Source: Ampelocalamus luodianensis (lineage: Eukaryota > Streptophyta > Magnoliopsida > Poales > Poaceae). Taken from it: a stretch of DNA of 64,000 nucleotides. Shown one piece after another: positions 1 through 11,361 of the stretch. How positions within the stretch are numbered: position 1 is the stretch's first letter; every line of letters starts with the position of its first letter. A program made the translations under genes and the position numbers. The notes beneath the pieces are model-generated. The model saw only the letters and a program-made list of their open reading frames with translations. It ran no database searches and was not told the origin of the DNA. The stretch covers positions 29,509,609 to 29,573,608 of the forward strand of contig CM070620.1 of the NCBI GenBank assembly GCA_036346255.1. The letters run 5' to 3'.

Positions 1-65
1 CTTGTCTAGTAGCTTGAGTCTCATTATATGTTGATAGCTCAATCCCGTTTGCTCTAGCTCTTCTA

Positions 66-262
66 GGCATGATGCTATTATTTGCAAATGTGTTTTGCAA
101 AAAGTTGAAGCTCGTGCATTAACTCTTTGTAGCATGAGACTATAATTTACAAATGTATTTTACAAATGGTTGAAGTCCATGCACCTATTCCTTGTGACAT
201 GATACTAGAGTTTGCAAATATGTTTTGCAAATTATTGAAGTTCGTGCATCATTCCTTGGCAT
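66..262. repeat. Three degenerate ~60-bp tandem units in LTR
   Basis: Three successive units share the order 'tttgcaaatgtgttttgcaa', 'ttgaagctcgtgca' and 'ctttgtagcatgagact' with substitutions, at about 80, 145 and 205. They lie upstream of the LTR TATA box, where U3 enhancer-like repeats are common. The function is inference. Confidence 0.6.
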
Positions 263-757
263 GGTCTAAGATTACTTGTTTTTCCTTGGATTTAGGCCAT
301 GTGATGGCTCTTTAGAGTTGTGCTTCTTGATTTGATCAAATATGTTTGAAGATCAATCAAACATATGGTTATGCTGCCCTTTGAATAAGCTTTCCGTTGA
401 GCCTAAGATCACTCAATTTCGACACTGGAGTCAAAAGTTATGATCGTTTTTCTGAGTGTCGTCTGTGCTGAAATTCAGGTTTGTACTGATCGGCCTGGAC
501 TAACCGAAAGTCCGATCTGACTGCCCTTATAAGGCCAGTGAACCTTTTCCAGAGGGCATATTTTTTTAGTTTTCTTCCTCCTGGAAGTCTAGTCTGATCG
601 GACCCTGTGAGCGAGGTCTGACTAGGAATTATCTGTAATGGCTAGTTTTATAGCCATTGCATTATAGCCCAGTCAGACCGCCATTGGTTGGCGGTCAGAC
701 CGGGTTTCGCTATTTTCTGCCCTTTTAGCCTCTAATGGCTAACTTTGGTGTGTGGGC

Positions 758-765
758 TATAAATA
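758..765 (+). promoter_or_regulatory. TATA box of the copia-type LTR
   Basis: The octamer TATAAATA follows 'gtgtgggc' and precedes 'cccactatgg'. Its position inside an LTR-like stretch fits a retrotransposon promoter. No transcript evidence is available. Confidence 0.45.
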
Positions 766-1839
766 CCCACTATGGTCAGTTGGGTGGCAACTCTTGGCAT
801 CTTATTCTACTCTCTTAGGCTAGCGTGAGCTTCTCCTCTCAATTGTGCATGTGTTGTATCTTGTGAGCAAAGGGAGAAGTTCTAGTTGCATGTGTTGCAA
901 CTAGAAATGGATTGACCATCCAATTGTGCATGTGTTTTACTTGGTGACAGTCAAGCAAGATGCTTGGCTTAATACTTTTAGTGTTTGCCAACACCTAGAC
1001 GGCGTAGAGGCGTCGTGGTCCGGTAATCTTCTTAAGAAGCTTGTGAGAAGGTGCGTGTTGTGAGTGGCTTGACGTTCGCCATCTCCGGATTGGAGGAAGA
1101 GCAACCGCTAGTGATTGAGGTGTTGGCTTAATTCGTGAAGTCGGTCCAATTCGTTTGGACTTACCTCAACGTGGATTAGGAGAGACCAGCAAGTCTCCGA
1201 ACACCACGGTAAACCATCCTTGTGCGATTGTGGCTTGCTGTCCTGTGATTTAATTTGTGCAATTGACATTACTAAAATTAAATTGATTGCATGTCAAACT
1301 AGAATTACAAATCTTGACTTAGACTTAGGGTGTTGGTGATCTTAAGGGAAACTAGAATATTTAGGTTATAATTGTGTCAAACCAAATTGATTTTCACTTC
1401 CGCATTGGAAATCGGTTTTAGCCTTAGAGATTTTTTTTGAAAACACTATTCCCCCTCTTGTCAGCCTCCTCGACCTTATACCCGCCCAAACCTAACCCTA
1501 ACTCCCGCCCCGCCCACCCCCATCCTCCTCTCCTTCTCCTCCTCCTCCTGCACCGCCCTCATCCTCCCTCCTCCTCCTGCGCCGCCCTCGCCCTCCCTCC
1601 TCCTCCTCCACCAGTGTTGGTGTCACGCACCCGTTCTTTCCTTCTCCCGTGCAGCCCCCGTCCTCCTTCTCCCGCGCCGCCCCCATCATCCCTCCTCCTC
1701 CTCCCTGGCGCTAGTACCCGCCCATGCATTTGCCCGCCTCTGGCCGACCGGATCTGTGCTCTCCTGACGCCGCCGCTCCTCTCCTCCTTCCCCGGCGTCG
1801 CCGGCCCGAACCCTAGCCCTTTTTTATTTTCCTTTCTTT

Positions 1840-2160
1840 TTTCTGTTGTAAATTAATTATTTATGTAATATTTTTATTTTAAATAATTGTTTATTTAAAC
1901 AATTATTTATTGTTATTATTTATGTAATAATTGTTAGTGTAATTATTTATTATAATTATTATCGTTAATTACATTAATTATTATTAATTGCGATTAATTG
2001 CTTTAATTATCGTTAATTATGGTCTATTACGTTAATTGTCATTAATTGTCGTTAATTGCAGTAGTTGTTGTCCATTGCGGTAGTTGTCGTAAAGTGCCGT
2101 CATTTTTTTGTTAATTATCGTTAGTTGTTGTTAATTACTGTTAATTGTCGTTAAATGACA
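1840..2160. repeat. AT-rich degenerate repeat (GTTAATTGTC type)
   Basis: The block is built of degenerate copies of 'gttaattgtc', 'attaattatt' and 'cgttaattg', grading from pure AT runs at 1840-1990 to GTTAATTGTCGTTAATTG-like units at 2030-2150. No coding sense is visible. The preceding 1466-1840 is a C-rich, Pro/Leu-coding stretch that I regard as non-coding. Confidence 0.5.
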
Positions 2161-3450
2161 TCAAACAAGTCATCATTTGCTTCAGGGGTATTTCAGACAT
2201 TTTCCACCTCAGAAGCTTCAGCCAACTGACCTAAAAGCCCAACAACCAAATACCAATTTTTTTTAACTCAATCGTTGAGCCATGAAACCCTTCGGCCCAA
2301 CCGAAAACTGTTTTTAAAAAAAGCTGGAGTCACGTCAATACAGGCCCCAAAGCTTCTCTGTGTAAGCCTCCGCTCAAAGAGAGAGGGGGGGAAAACGCAT
2401 TTCGCTGTCTACGCAAAATGCAACGAGGAAATGAGGTGTTTGTACCTTGTAGATTAGCACAAGCTGTAGTGCTCTCGTGGTGATGTTTGGTGTTATCATT
2501 GACTTGGTGTTGTTGGGCTTTACTCAACGTGTGTGTGCAATCTTTTTCAGCTGTTCCCTTTACTGCCACGCCTGGGCTATCGTCCATCTAAGTGGTTGCC
2601 GAAAACGATGTGGCCAAAATGGAGGACATAATAGGTCAGAGAATGAGCGAAAAAGAAGTTACACCATCTAAGGATGTCTAGGTGAGACACCGTCGTGCAA
2701 TTAAATATATATCAGGTGTTCCCGCGCACACGAGTTTGATACGGACCACTTTGGTTTAAGTATTTATGTACATAATAGTTTTATAAAGTTTAAATATTTA
2801 TGTACATACGAGTATGCTTTCAGTAGAAATTTTATAAAGTTACAGATTTATCCTCGATCTCTGTCTTCCTAAATATGTGCTGAGGAGGCATTTGCGTGTG
2901 GTGTATGTTTTCCTTGTAATTGTATAAAAAGCAACGGTTGATAAGTTAGTACAGGATCTAAATAACGAGTCATGTTAGAGTCTAATCTAACCTTTTATCA
3001 GAATCGGATTTAATTTTTAGACTATAAATAAAAAATATGAGATCCTACAGAAAACACATACAATATTCCCAAAAATCTACAACAACTAAGTCAATTGTGC
3101 TTTGACAAAGAGTGATTTTCCAGTGTGATCCATTCGGCTTTGGCCTTCACCCAATGGCTCGTGCACGTGCTCTCCCTTGCGTTGCGGAACCGAATCTTTT
3201 GCGTTACTCCAGGGGGACATGAACAGTAAAATGGTATGCTACAGCAAATCTGCACCACACAGCAACCAAATACTGTAGTGGTGGTACTGGTTTTACTGTG
3301 TTGCGGAAGTTTTTTACTGTATCAACTAGCTATGGCGTTAGATCTGTTAGATTTCGATCTGACGGTTAGGATTCTAATGTATAGGACTGTTCATCCTATG
3401 CATTTAGTGTTGTAACGCAGAGGATCTCCATCCTGCGTCGCGTCGCACCT
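2161..3450. other. Intergenic DNA upstream of the RING-H2 gene
   Basis: No gene was recognised. The stretch 2170-2270 resembles a worn terminal part of a DNA transposon ('cagaagcttcagcc', 'caaccaaatacc'). At 3201-3418 a short inverted GCGTTAC/GTAACGC pair surrounds a region with the phrase 'tgaacagt' near both ends. The rest is AT-rich. Confidence 0.4.
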
Positions 3451-4509
3451 CCGGTTGTACTGCTCCACTGGGAAGTACTTTCTTTTCTGTTTCCCCCACA
3501 GGGAAGGCGGAAACGTGGCCTCGGAGAAAACGCTTTCTACGCCCTCGCCTTGCTTTTTTTTTTCCACCCCTCTATCTGTTTTTTTTTTTTCCCACTTAAC
3601 CCTTTTTGGATTGTATTTGCAAGTAGTCTTTCTCTTCTCTGCTCTTCGCTTCTCCTCCCAGCCCGATCTGCGCCGACGCGGCAGCGCCGTTCCAGCGCCG
3701 CCGCACTGGCCTCCTGCATTCCCAGGAACCGCGGCGACTCTACCAACCCGCCACCACCCTTCTGATTCTTGCTCTTCCTCGCTTAATTCGCCGCCGCCGT
3801 GCTTTTCCCAGCGGATCTCGGCTCCTCTCTGTCCGAGTCGCGATCTGCCCGTACTTATTTCGTGCCAATTAGGTGCTAGATTTAACTGGAATGGCCCTGG
3901 CTCTTGAGTTATACCTCTGCTTCGGTTCTTGCGGTGTTAGGTAGGCAGGAGCGCTTCTTGCTGTGCCCTTCCTTCGTTTCTTCCACCCCCAAGATTCTTG
4001 CGAGCGTTCTAGTTTATTATTGCATCCAGAAAGGCCTTAATTTTGTTTCTTTAGTTGGGGGGAACATCAGTTCTTGTGGACTTAGGTCGCTAGGAGGCTG
4101 GGACTAGCGCTTGTTCTTGTTTAGTTGGCCTTTCGAGCCCGGTTGCTTTCGCTTACCATTATTGACTGATTTACTTTCAGCTGTTGTGATTTGCGGAAAC
4201 TGGGGACTTGCACTTAATTCCTCCACAGTAAGTTTTCCTATTGCTTACTGCCAGTTGGTTCATCGGTTCGCTGTGCTCATCGTTATCTAGGTTCATCTCT
4301 CTCAAATGTTCTTCAGTCACTTTTCCTTTGTTCTGCACCTTATGTTTCACGCATAGGAGATGGAGAGAGTCGAGACATAGCAGGAGAACCCATACGATCT
4401 AGGAACATTAGAGTTCACTAGGATAAATTAGAGATTTTGGGATCAGTTAGGGATTCGATAAGTCGATTGCTTTGGTTCTTTGCCGGTAGGAGGACATTTT
4501 GGTGTGGTG
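3450..4509 (+). promoter_or_regulatory. Probable promoter and 5' leader of the RING-H2 gene
   Basis: A pyrimidine-rich stretch (3540-3800) with CT and T runs is followed by GC-rich leader sequence typical of grass 5' UTRs. The region between it and the start codon has plausible splice signals, for instance an acceptor-like 'ctttgccggtag' ending at 4490, so a 5' UTR intron is likely. The transcription start cannot be placed. ORFs here run through T- and C-rich low-complexity DNA and are not counted as genes. Confidence 0.4.
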
Positions 4510-6673
4510 ATGTCTTGTACCTCACCGGATCCACCAGACTACTGCTCGGCCACATCACCCGAGCTTAAGCTATACCAAGCCTTCATCTTCTCTGTGCCAG
4601 TTTTCTTCACGTTCGTCTTGCTTCTCTTCTTCTACTTGTTCTACTTGCGGCGGCGCAGAGCAAATTGGCAGTCCTTGCGGATGAGGGCTAACAATTTGAT
4701 ACGGGGAGATAACCCTAGGGTAAGTAAGTTAGCCTTTATGTTTCTTCTGACAAATAAGTTGGTTTGCCAAGTTATTGGTGTATTGGGGATCTTACTGTTT
4801 GATTTGTCTTGTGTTGAACGTCTGCATTTATAGTTGGAGTGCGGCATAAAGAAAGAGGTACGGGAAATGTTGCCGGTTGTGATCTTCAAGGAGAGCTTCT
4901 TGATCAGGGAAACACAGTTAGTGATCCACTCATAACCTCTTCAATGCAGTTCATATAATGTTGTGCTAGACCATATATATCATCAAGTGGCAATCACTCT
5001 TCTCACTTTTCCTCTTTAATATGTGTTGGTCCTTTTAACTGCTAACCGCTATTTAGATCACTGATGCAAATTTGGAAATTTCTTGAACTTGCAAACAATG
5101 CAGATGCTGTAATAAATAGGGATCCTTCAATTGGCACAAGGTTGATAAGATTAATTAATGGATGTAGTAGTTCCAGCTTTCCGTAACGAGTGCTGAGAGT
5201 GCTAGATTTCAGTGATATCTAGTAGGGTCTAGTCAAGTTTTGATGAATTATTTTTTAAAATAAATGTTGTGGACATATCGATAGTGATGAGCTTAGTGTA
5301 ATAAAATGCATAACATCATTTGCTAAAAACTTTGTCTTGATTTCATTTTGACAATCTGTACCCTAAGCTCATGATGTTATGCACAAATAGTGCTCTCAGA
5401 ATGATGGGACACTGGAAATACTTTTATTGCAATCAATTGAAAGTACATTAAAACTGCCCACGGATTCAGAGCTTCACTGCTACTAATATGCACACAATAT
5501 AATTTATTTGAACAAACAAACATAAGTGCAAGCTTTTTCAACCTGTGGTATCAAATCCCTAGGGTCCTGCATGAATCAGAGGGAGGTAGGCTAGCCCAAG
5601 TTCTAATGTTTTTCATCAAATGTAGCAATTTTAGTTGGGTAAATTACTAGAAATCACATACTGCTTTGTTCCAAATTTTCTGGAGGAAAGGACAGGAAGA
5701 AGAAAGCACTGAAATTCAGAAAATCACCTACGAGTTATGTTTCAAATCTTCTAAATATGGACCTATAGATGACTCTGAGTCAGTCCCTTCCAAATTAATG
5801 CCTGCAGATCCTTTTGTCAGGATGTAGGAATATGTTGTTGATTGTGCGGCAAAAGTAAGGATTAGCAGTGTCACATTGTCTTGTGTTGTGGCTCTCACCA
5901 CTGCAATTTGGCATGTTGGTTACATGTATTCTAAAGCATGTTTATCCTCTTGAACCTATATGAAGGGCACTATATTACTTGCAATAACAGTGTAACTTAA
6001 AGGCCTTGCTTGTGCACTTTCTCGTGGTACTCGAGGCTTATTACATGCCTGTGTTATTTTTACTGTTTTTGTTGCACATTTCTCTACCAGAGTATATTTC
6101 TGTAAGATAGCTGATTGAAGTCTAGCTCTCGACACAACCATGTTTTGGCTAAACTATAATATCCATTTCTTTCTAGTTTCTACTGCCATTTTAGCCTGCA
6201 TTGTTTCTTTTCGTTGGTTGTCTTTTGCATCTGAACACCTAATGATTCTTGCCAGATGCTCTGTCTGCTTAGCAGACTATCAACCGGATGAGCGGCTTCA
6301 GAGAATACCTCCTTGTGGCCATACCTTCCATATCGATTGCATCGACCACTGGCTCTCTACAAACACCACCTGCCCCCTTTGTCGAGTGTCGCTCCTTCCA
6401 GCCCCCAAAACTGCCAGCATTGACCCAATGGACTTGGAAGCACAAACGGTCGAAGAGGACGACTCCTCGAATATACAGTATCAGGAGGGCCTCGTTGACG
6501 AGAACACACGACAGGGGGGTCAGGCTGTGGAACAGGGTAGTGAGGGCCCGACACATCAGGATGAAGAACCGCGGAATAACGCAGAGGTGGCGATCAGGTT
6601 AGTCGTTGAGCCTCAAGCAGACGCTGAAGGCTCTCAAAGTGCAACCTGCCGGCCCTGTAAACCGAAGAAATAA
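4510..6673 (+). CDS. ATL-type RING-H2 finger E3 ubiquitin ligase
   Basis: A three-exon gene: 4510-4719, 4834-4916 and 6256-6673, giving 236 residues. Introns have GT-AG borders (GTAAGT at 4720; acceptor GCCAG ending at 6255) and the reading frame is kept. Residues 24-46 form one hydrophobic membrane span followed by four arginines. The RING-H2 finger uses C99, C102, C118, H120, H123, C126, C137 and C140, with W130 in the E2-contact position, and is followed by an acidic, disordered tail. Exon 2 encodes a GIKKE...LPVVIFKESF segment in the place of the ATL GLD region, closest to what I recall of the Arabidopsis ATL58/ATL59 type. ATL proteins transfer ubiquitin from an E2 to substrates at membranes; the substrate is unknown. 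The ATG at 4510 was chosen because no earlier in-frame ATG exists and the membrane span follows at the family's usual distance. The frame is intact. Confidence 0.9.
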
Positions 6674-7079
6674 GGCGTCTGCTGATGTACTATTTCATGT
6701 AATGTTGTGTTTTTGGCTGCTTAGAAGGATAAATAAGAGGCACATAAAGACCTCCGATAATGATGTACTCATTTTACAGAACAATGTCTAATCTTGTAAT
6801 TGCACGGAATGGTTCACAGTTCTACAGATACTGAGAGATGATTGTAATGTTCGTGTTGAATGTAGGACCACGGTTGGTGGAGAAATGGAATTGGAAAGCT
6901 CTTGTTTTTCTTTTAAATTGCGTTGTCCATAACACAAGTGTAGTAATAATACATTATACATGTGCCGTTGTAATCTTGTAACGCTCCCCGGTTTTGAACT
7001 TTGATTCTACTATAGGCTGCCTCACACGGTGTACACCACACGCAACTTGTTTGGACTTCCACCATTGCTAATCGCTTCG
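6674..7079 (+). other. 3' UTR and downstream of the RING-H2 gene
   Basis: AT-rich sequence after the stop codon, with near-consensus polyadenylation motifs such as AATAAG near 6731. The transcript probably ends before about 6900. Positions 6900-7079 hold no recognisable gene and border the target duplication of the next transposon. Confidence 0.5.
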
Positions 7080-7088
7080 TTGAAAAAA

Positions 7089-8597
7089 AGGAAAAAGTCC
7101 ATTTTACACTCTTTAACTCTTGCGAAAGTTTAAAAATCACCCATAAACTCTAAAATCAGATACTATTCACCCTCTAACTATCCAAACCGTGTAAAACACC
7201 CCCTTGTCACGAAACCACAGTGATTTTTGGCTGATGTGGCGTATACAAATAAAAAAAGTTGACGTGGCAGACTGATAAACTAAATCCTCAAAACATAAAA
7301 ATGAAAAAGCTGCTCACAACTAAGCCTCTGATGCTTCTTCTTCTACCTCCCTCTCCTCTTCTCTCTCTATCCCCATCTCCTTCATCCTCTCTCCACAATA
7401 GGTCTCTAGTTCTTCACTCCGGATCCAGTGACTCCACTGAGCTCCCTCCCGATTCCTCCCAGTCCCGAGCGGCAGCGGTGCAGCGCCCCCAAAATCCCGC
7501 CCGGCCGCCCCATCCTCCAGGCTCTGCTGGCCCGCCGACCACCACCTCCAGGCTCCCGCCGCCCCGCGTGGCCGCGTCCTCCCCCCTCCGGTCCTCTGAG
7601 CCACTACCTCGCTCAGCTCCACCCGCCACCTCCCCTTCGCCCAGCTCCACCCGCCGCCTCCCCCTCCCCTAGCTCCACCTGTCACCTCAGCCTCCCTCCC
7701 CTTCCCGGCCTCCCCCTTGCCCAGCTCCACTCGTCGACGCCGCTGCCTCCGCCTCCCCCTCGTGGCCTCGTCCCGCTGAGCCCGCTCCACCCGAAAGCTT
7801 CCTCGACGACGGTGCTCCTTGGTGAATGGCGCTCCTTCGGCAACGGTGCTCCACAGCCGGTCGGAGCTTCCTTGGTGGCCTTCGTAATCGTAGATGTAGT
7901 TCATGTGGATTGCGAATTTGCAATTGGTGTTTTGTAGGCGTGGAGCCGTGGATGATGTTCTTCTTTAGATGATTTTCATGTTGGATCATTCTTTTTGCTA
8001 GTTCTTACTTCTTTCACTGCAAACCAAAGCCGTTCTGACTTCTGAGACTGAGATGACCAGGGGAGGGGCTCGGTCAGGGGAGGGGGAGGAGGAGCCTGGA
8101 GCGTCAGTGGCCTTCTCTGTGCTGGCTGGAATGGGGGAGGAGGTGCGGCGGCACAGCGCTCAAGCTCGCGAGCCCGTTCGAGCTCCTAGTGTCATCTTCA
8201 GCCTTCTCTTCTTTCCTCACCGGCTGGCAATGGAGATAAGGGAGCTCGTTGTCGGTGCTCGGGAGGAGGAGCTCAGGAGGAAGAAGAAATAAATGAGGAA
8301 GGAGAAGGGAAAGAAAGAGAAGAAAAGGAAAGAATTTTTTTCCACATGTCGTTCCAACTAGGATCTACGTGGACGACACATTGGCAATTTCTGGCTAACA
8401 TGGCGTCAAGTCAGCCCAAAACTGCCAATTCCAGTGCCATGCCAGCGTCACGTCAGACAAAATCACCTTAGTTTAGGTTAAGAGGGGGTAAAGTGAATAG
8501 TATTGATAGTTGAGGGAGCTTGGGTGTCCGGTTTTGTAGGTCATTGGTGATTTTCAGACTTTCGTAATGATTAAGGGGTGTAAAATGGACTTTTTCT
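7089..8597. mobile_element. Non-autonomous Mutator-like element (Pack-MULE candidate)
   Basis: The ends form a long imperfect terminal inverted repeat: left AGGAAAAAGTCCATTTTAC (7089), right read inward AGAAAAAGTCCATTTTAC (8597), with related sequence ('aaagtttaaaaatcacc' against 'aaagtctgaaaatcacc') continuing inside. A 9-bp direct repeat TTGAAAAAA flanks it at 7080-7088 and 8598-8606, the size expected of Mutator-like elements; its A-rich composition weakens it somewhat. The interior (about 7320-8290) is strongly GC-rich and exon-like, flanked by pyrimidine- and purine-rich stretches. No transposase is present. Overlapping Pro/Ala/Arg-rich ORFs on both strands are of unknown meaning. GC-rich captured host DNA inside MULE ends is the hallmark of rice Pack-MULEs; the parent gene was not recognised. 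Confidence 0.75.
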
Positions 8598-8621
8598 TTG
8601 AAAAAAACATAGCTATACTCA

Positions 8622-11358
8622 GGCCCTGTTTGGTACAGCTTCTGCTCCCAGCTTCTCAATCGATTCCCGTAGAGCCGTACCAAATACCATGATTCTCAAA
8701 ACCCCTCAATTCTGATTCTCGCGTGGAGCTGTCTCAAAAATACATTAGCGAGGAGAAGCAGTATTTTCTTGGATTCTCATGAGAATCCAACTTGATAGAA
8801 TAAAAATACCCCTTGAAGTTGATTATATTTACCCGCAAAATGCCATTACTTATCCCTCCCCCGCCATCGCGCTCGATTCCCCCGGCGCGTACCCTTCGGC
8901 CTCGCCTCCTTCGCTTTCCTCTTTTCCTCTTCCTCTCGTGAACTCTCTCGTGAGGCGAACCTCCGCGCAGCCACCGCCGGACCTCCACGCAGCACGCAGC
9001 CGCCGCCGCACCTCCCGAGGCGCCTCGCGGACCTCCATCGCGCGCGCCGCGGACCGGTGTGCTTGGCGCTGCGAGAGGACTCTGACCGCCGATCCAGTAA
9101 CCTAGAGGCAGCCGGACCCGGAGTGCGCCGCCTTCGGCCCCCGAGGGCACCCCCGCTGGTCCTCCACTGCGCCGCTGCCAGACTGGTGCACCTCCTGGAG
9201 AAGACAACCGCGATCCCGAAAACCCTAGAGGCCGCCGTCGTTCCCCACCTTCTTCGCCGCCGTCGTTCCCGAGCAACCTCGGCCGCCTCCTGTGAAGGTA
9301 TAGCTCTAGATCCGGCCATCCCCCTTGCCCTCCCTACTCCTCCCTTCGTCTGTGAATGGAATTTTTTCTCAGTGATTCATTATTGTTGCATGCATCTGTG
9401 AATGGAATCTGTGAATGCAATATTTTCTCAGTGATTCGTTATTGTTGTCATGTATCTTGGAATGGTTGGTCATGATCTGTGAAGTAGCCTCAAATGATTT
9501 AAGCTCTTTGCTCCTTGTGAACTTGCACATCACATTGGATATGTTGCTTATGAGGACAGTGCGTGTGTTCTCTGGTGATAATGATGGTTGATAGCATTTA
9601 TCAAGTTACTACCAGTATATTCAATTAATCAAATTGAAATGGTTTATTATGACTTTATTTCAAAATTTCTCCACTGCTGAGATATCTGACCCTTCGCAAA
9701 CAGGCCATCTTCTGTCAACATTTTGAAAATTTGGTCACATTGTTGTCCTTTGCCAGAATCCTTCTTGTTATTGTTAAGACTGCTTATAGTTATAGTCCTC
9801 TTAGGTTACAATGTTTTGTGCATCCATCCAACAGATGACACCTGATGTCTTTTGCATAGTTTAATTTTCAAATAATATACATCCTACACTTAAGGCACAT
9901 CTCAGTTCTTTCGATAGTCAGCTTAAGACAGCTCTTATATTTTGACTCAATATTATTTACGAGGCAAGTAATTTGCATTTTGGACATATCAGTGTGCATT
10001 CACTAAATGACTACGGTACTTCACATTTGCGGGCGCAAGAGAATCATAATCCAGTGAGATGGTGCAGAGTCTGAGGCACAAGAAGCTGCGTACCAAACCC
10101 CCAAGAGGTTAGCCTGAGTCAGTTCCTTCTTTCTTATCCTTTACAAATTACTTATATCATTTGGTATAAATACAGAAGAAAAAGGGTTGATTCTAATGTT
10201 GAAATTGTACAAGAGGAAACACCTAGTCGACTGCCATCAAAGAGTTGGTCATCCGGAAAGAAGGAATTCTTCAGGAAAGGGACCGGGAAAGCTCACTCTC
10301 TGCGTGGTAAAAGCCAACAAAGCAAAGCATCAGGCGACAAAGGCGATAGAACTAATTTCAAATCCAAATCCAATAGTCGAAGTCACTTGCACCATCCAGG
10401 CTCCAGCTACCGAGATGCATAATGTTAGGAGTTTTTTCTTTTGACGGAGCACACTGTTAGGAGTTGGGTCCATATTTGCACCATTAAGCCCAGCTCCGTC
10501 GGGACAAAGTTTTTTGCGTTCCATCTCAAGGACTTCTGCAATTCTGCTTGACTATGGAAGCAATCGACAGGGAATGCTCACTGTGTCAGTTGCAAATCCA
10601 CGTTTTGTGCAGTAAAATTTGGACTTGTGGGTGGATTGAATCATGTGATGGTGTTTTGTTTTATACAAATAGATCAGTGTTTCCATTGCTACTATTTATT
10701 TAGTGACTTTCGTACGGTAAATTATTTTTCTATACTATGTTAATGTAGAAAGAAAGGCATATAATCGATGCATCCATGGATTTGTTAGCAGCTGTAGAAT
10801 TTGATGTTTTTATCTTTATTCGGTTATATCTTAGATTTGATTGCTTGCCCAAGTATTTAATACGTTTTGGTTTGGTTCATAAAATCACTATCTCCGCTCG
10901 ACTTGCATCTCTGTGACTTCCAATTGCTCACTTGCACAAATCACAAAAGGTGTCATTGTGTACTGAATTTAAAAGTACAGGGCGATGCTATCAAAATCAA
11001 ATATGCGTTTAGTTTGCATCACTGAGTGACATGTACACGATTTAAATTATCAAGACTAAAATTGCACATCAGAAATTCAGAATATGCAAGTAGAGGCAGA
11101 CATATAGTTAAACAAATTTGGGAAAAAATTATATAATTTGTGTACAAATACATAGGACAAAGACAAATACAATTGAAGTATTACAACCAGGGGTAACATG
11201 GTCTATTTGCCTCTAATCCTCTTTCAAGTGGTTTTTGGAGTCAACCTACCAGCCAAACGCTTTTAACAGACAACTCCAGATTCTCAGAGAAGTGGATTCT
11301 CCGAGAATCAGGAGTAAAATCTGAAAAATGAGAATCTGGAGCCCTACCAAACAGGGCC
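8622..11358. mobile_element. PIF/Harbinger-like element with captured gene DNA
   Basis: Outer ends are GGCCCTGTTTGGTA at 8622 and its exact reverse complement ending at 11358. A 3-bp duplication TCA lies at 8619-8621 and 11359-11361. Inside the termini both arms carry related GA-rich text ('cagattctca', 'gattctcggagaatcc' against 'tggattctcatgagaatcc'). A 3-bp TSD with GGCCCTGTTTGG ends fits PIF/Harbinger (Tourist) elements, although their usual TSD is TTA/TAA rather than TCA. The interior holds a GC-rich leader-like block (8840-9300) ending at a splice-donor-like GAAG|GTATAG, long AT-rich intron-like DNA, and two exon-like segments near 10059 and 10176. No transposase was found, so it would move only in trans. 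Confidence 0.65.
10059..10422 (+). pseudogene. Captured host-gene 3' exons, unrecognised basic C-terminus
   Basis: Two segments join through canonical splice sites: 10059-10107 (donor GAG|GTTAGC) and 10176-10422 (acceptor ATACAG), ending at TAA 10420-10422. The joined frame encodes an Ala/Glu stretch, then about 80 Lys/Ser/Arg-rich residues with a run like KRRKRVD resembling a nuclear localisation signal. An in-frame TGA at 10055-10057 precedes the first segment, so the acceptor is placed after it. The segments lie inside the TIR-bounded element, so they are best read as gene DNA captured with its introns. The protein family was not recognised. A leader-like exon near 8840-9296 may belong to the same capture. 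Confidence 0.45.
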
Positions 11359-11361
11359 TCA

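Larger units (their letters stand above)
1..1465 (+). mobile_element. Partial Ty1/copia-type LTR (right end)
   Basis: This stretch has the look of the 3' part of a long copia LTR in forward orientation; its left end lies outside the window. A TATAAATA box sits at 758-765, followed by transcribed-leader-like sequence with the phrase 'gaacaccacggtaaa' near 1200. It closes with the pyrimidine-rich 'cactattccccctcttgtc' near 1445-1463, which resembles the end of SIRE/Maximus-type copia LTRs in grasses. No primer binding site or gag follows, so it is a solo or truncated LTR. The exact right border and the family name are inference from remembered LTR style; no second LTR is in the window for comparison. 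Confidence 0.5.

Noticed and set aside
1437..1856. 139-codon Pro/Leu/Ser-rich ORF
   Set aside because: C-rich low-complexity text beginning at a non-ATG codon within the LTR end; no domain, and the antisense strand is open too.
3201..3418. Possible MITE with GCGTTAC/GTAACGC ends
   Set aside because: Only seven matching terminal bases and no target duplication; too weak to call.
7259..7989. Several overlapping ORFs on both strands
   Set aside because: They lie in the GC-rich interior of the Pack-MULE-like element; openness on many frames shows composition rather than coding, and no intact gene can be supported.
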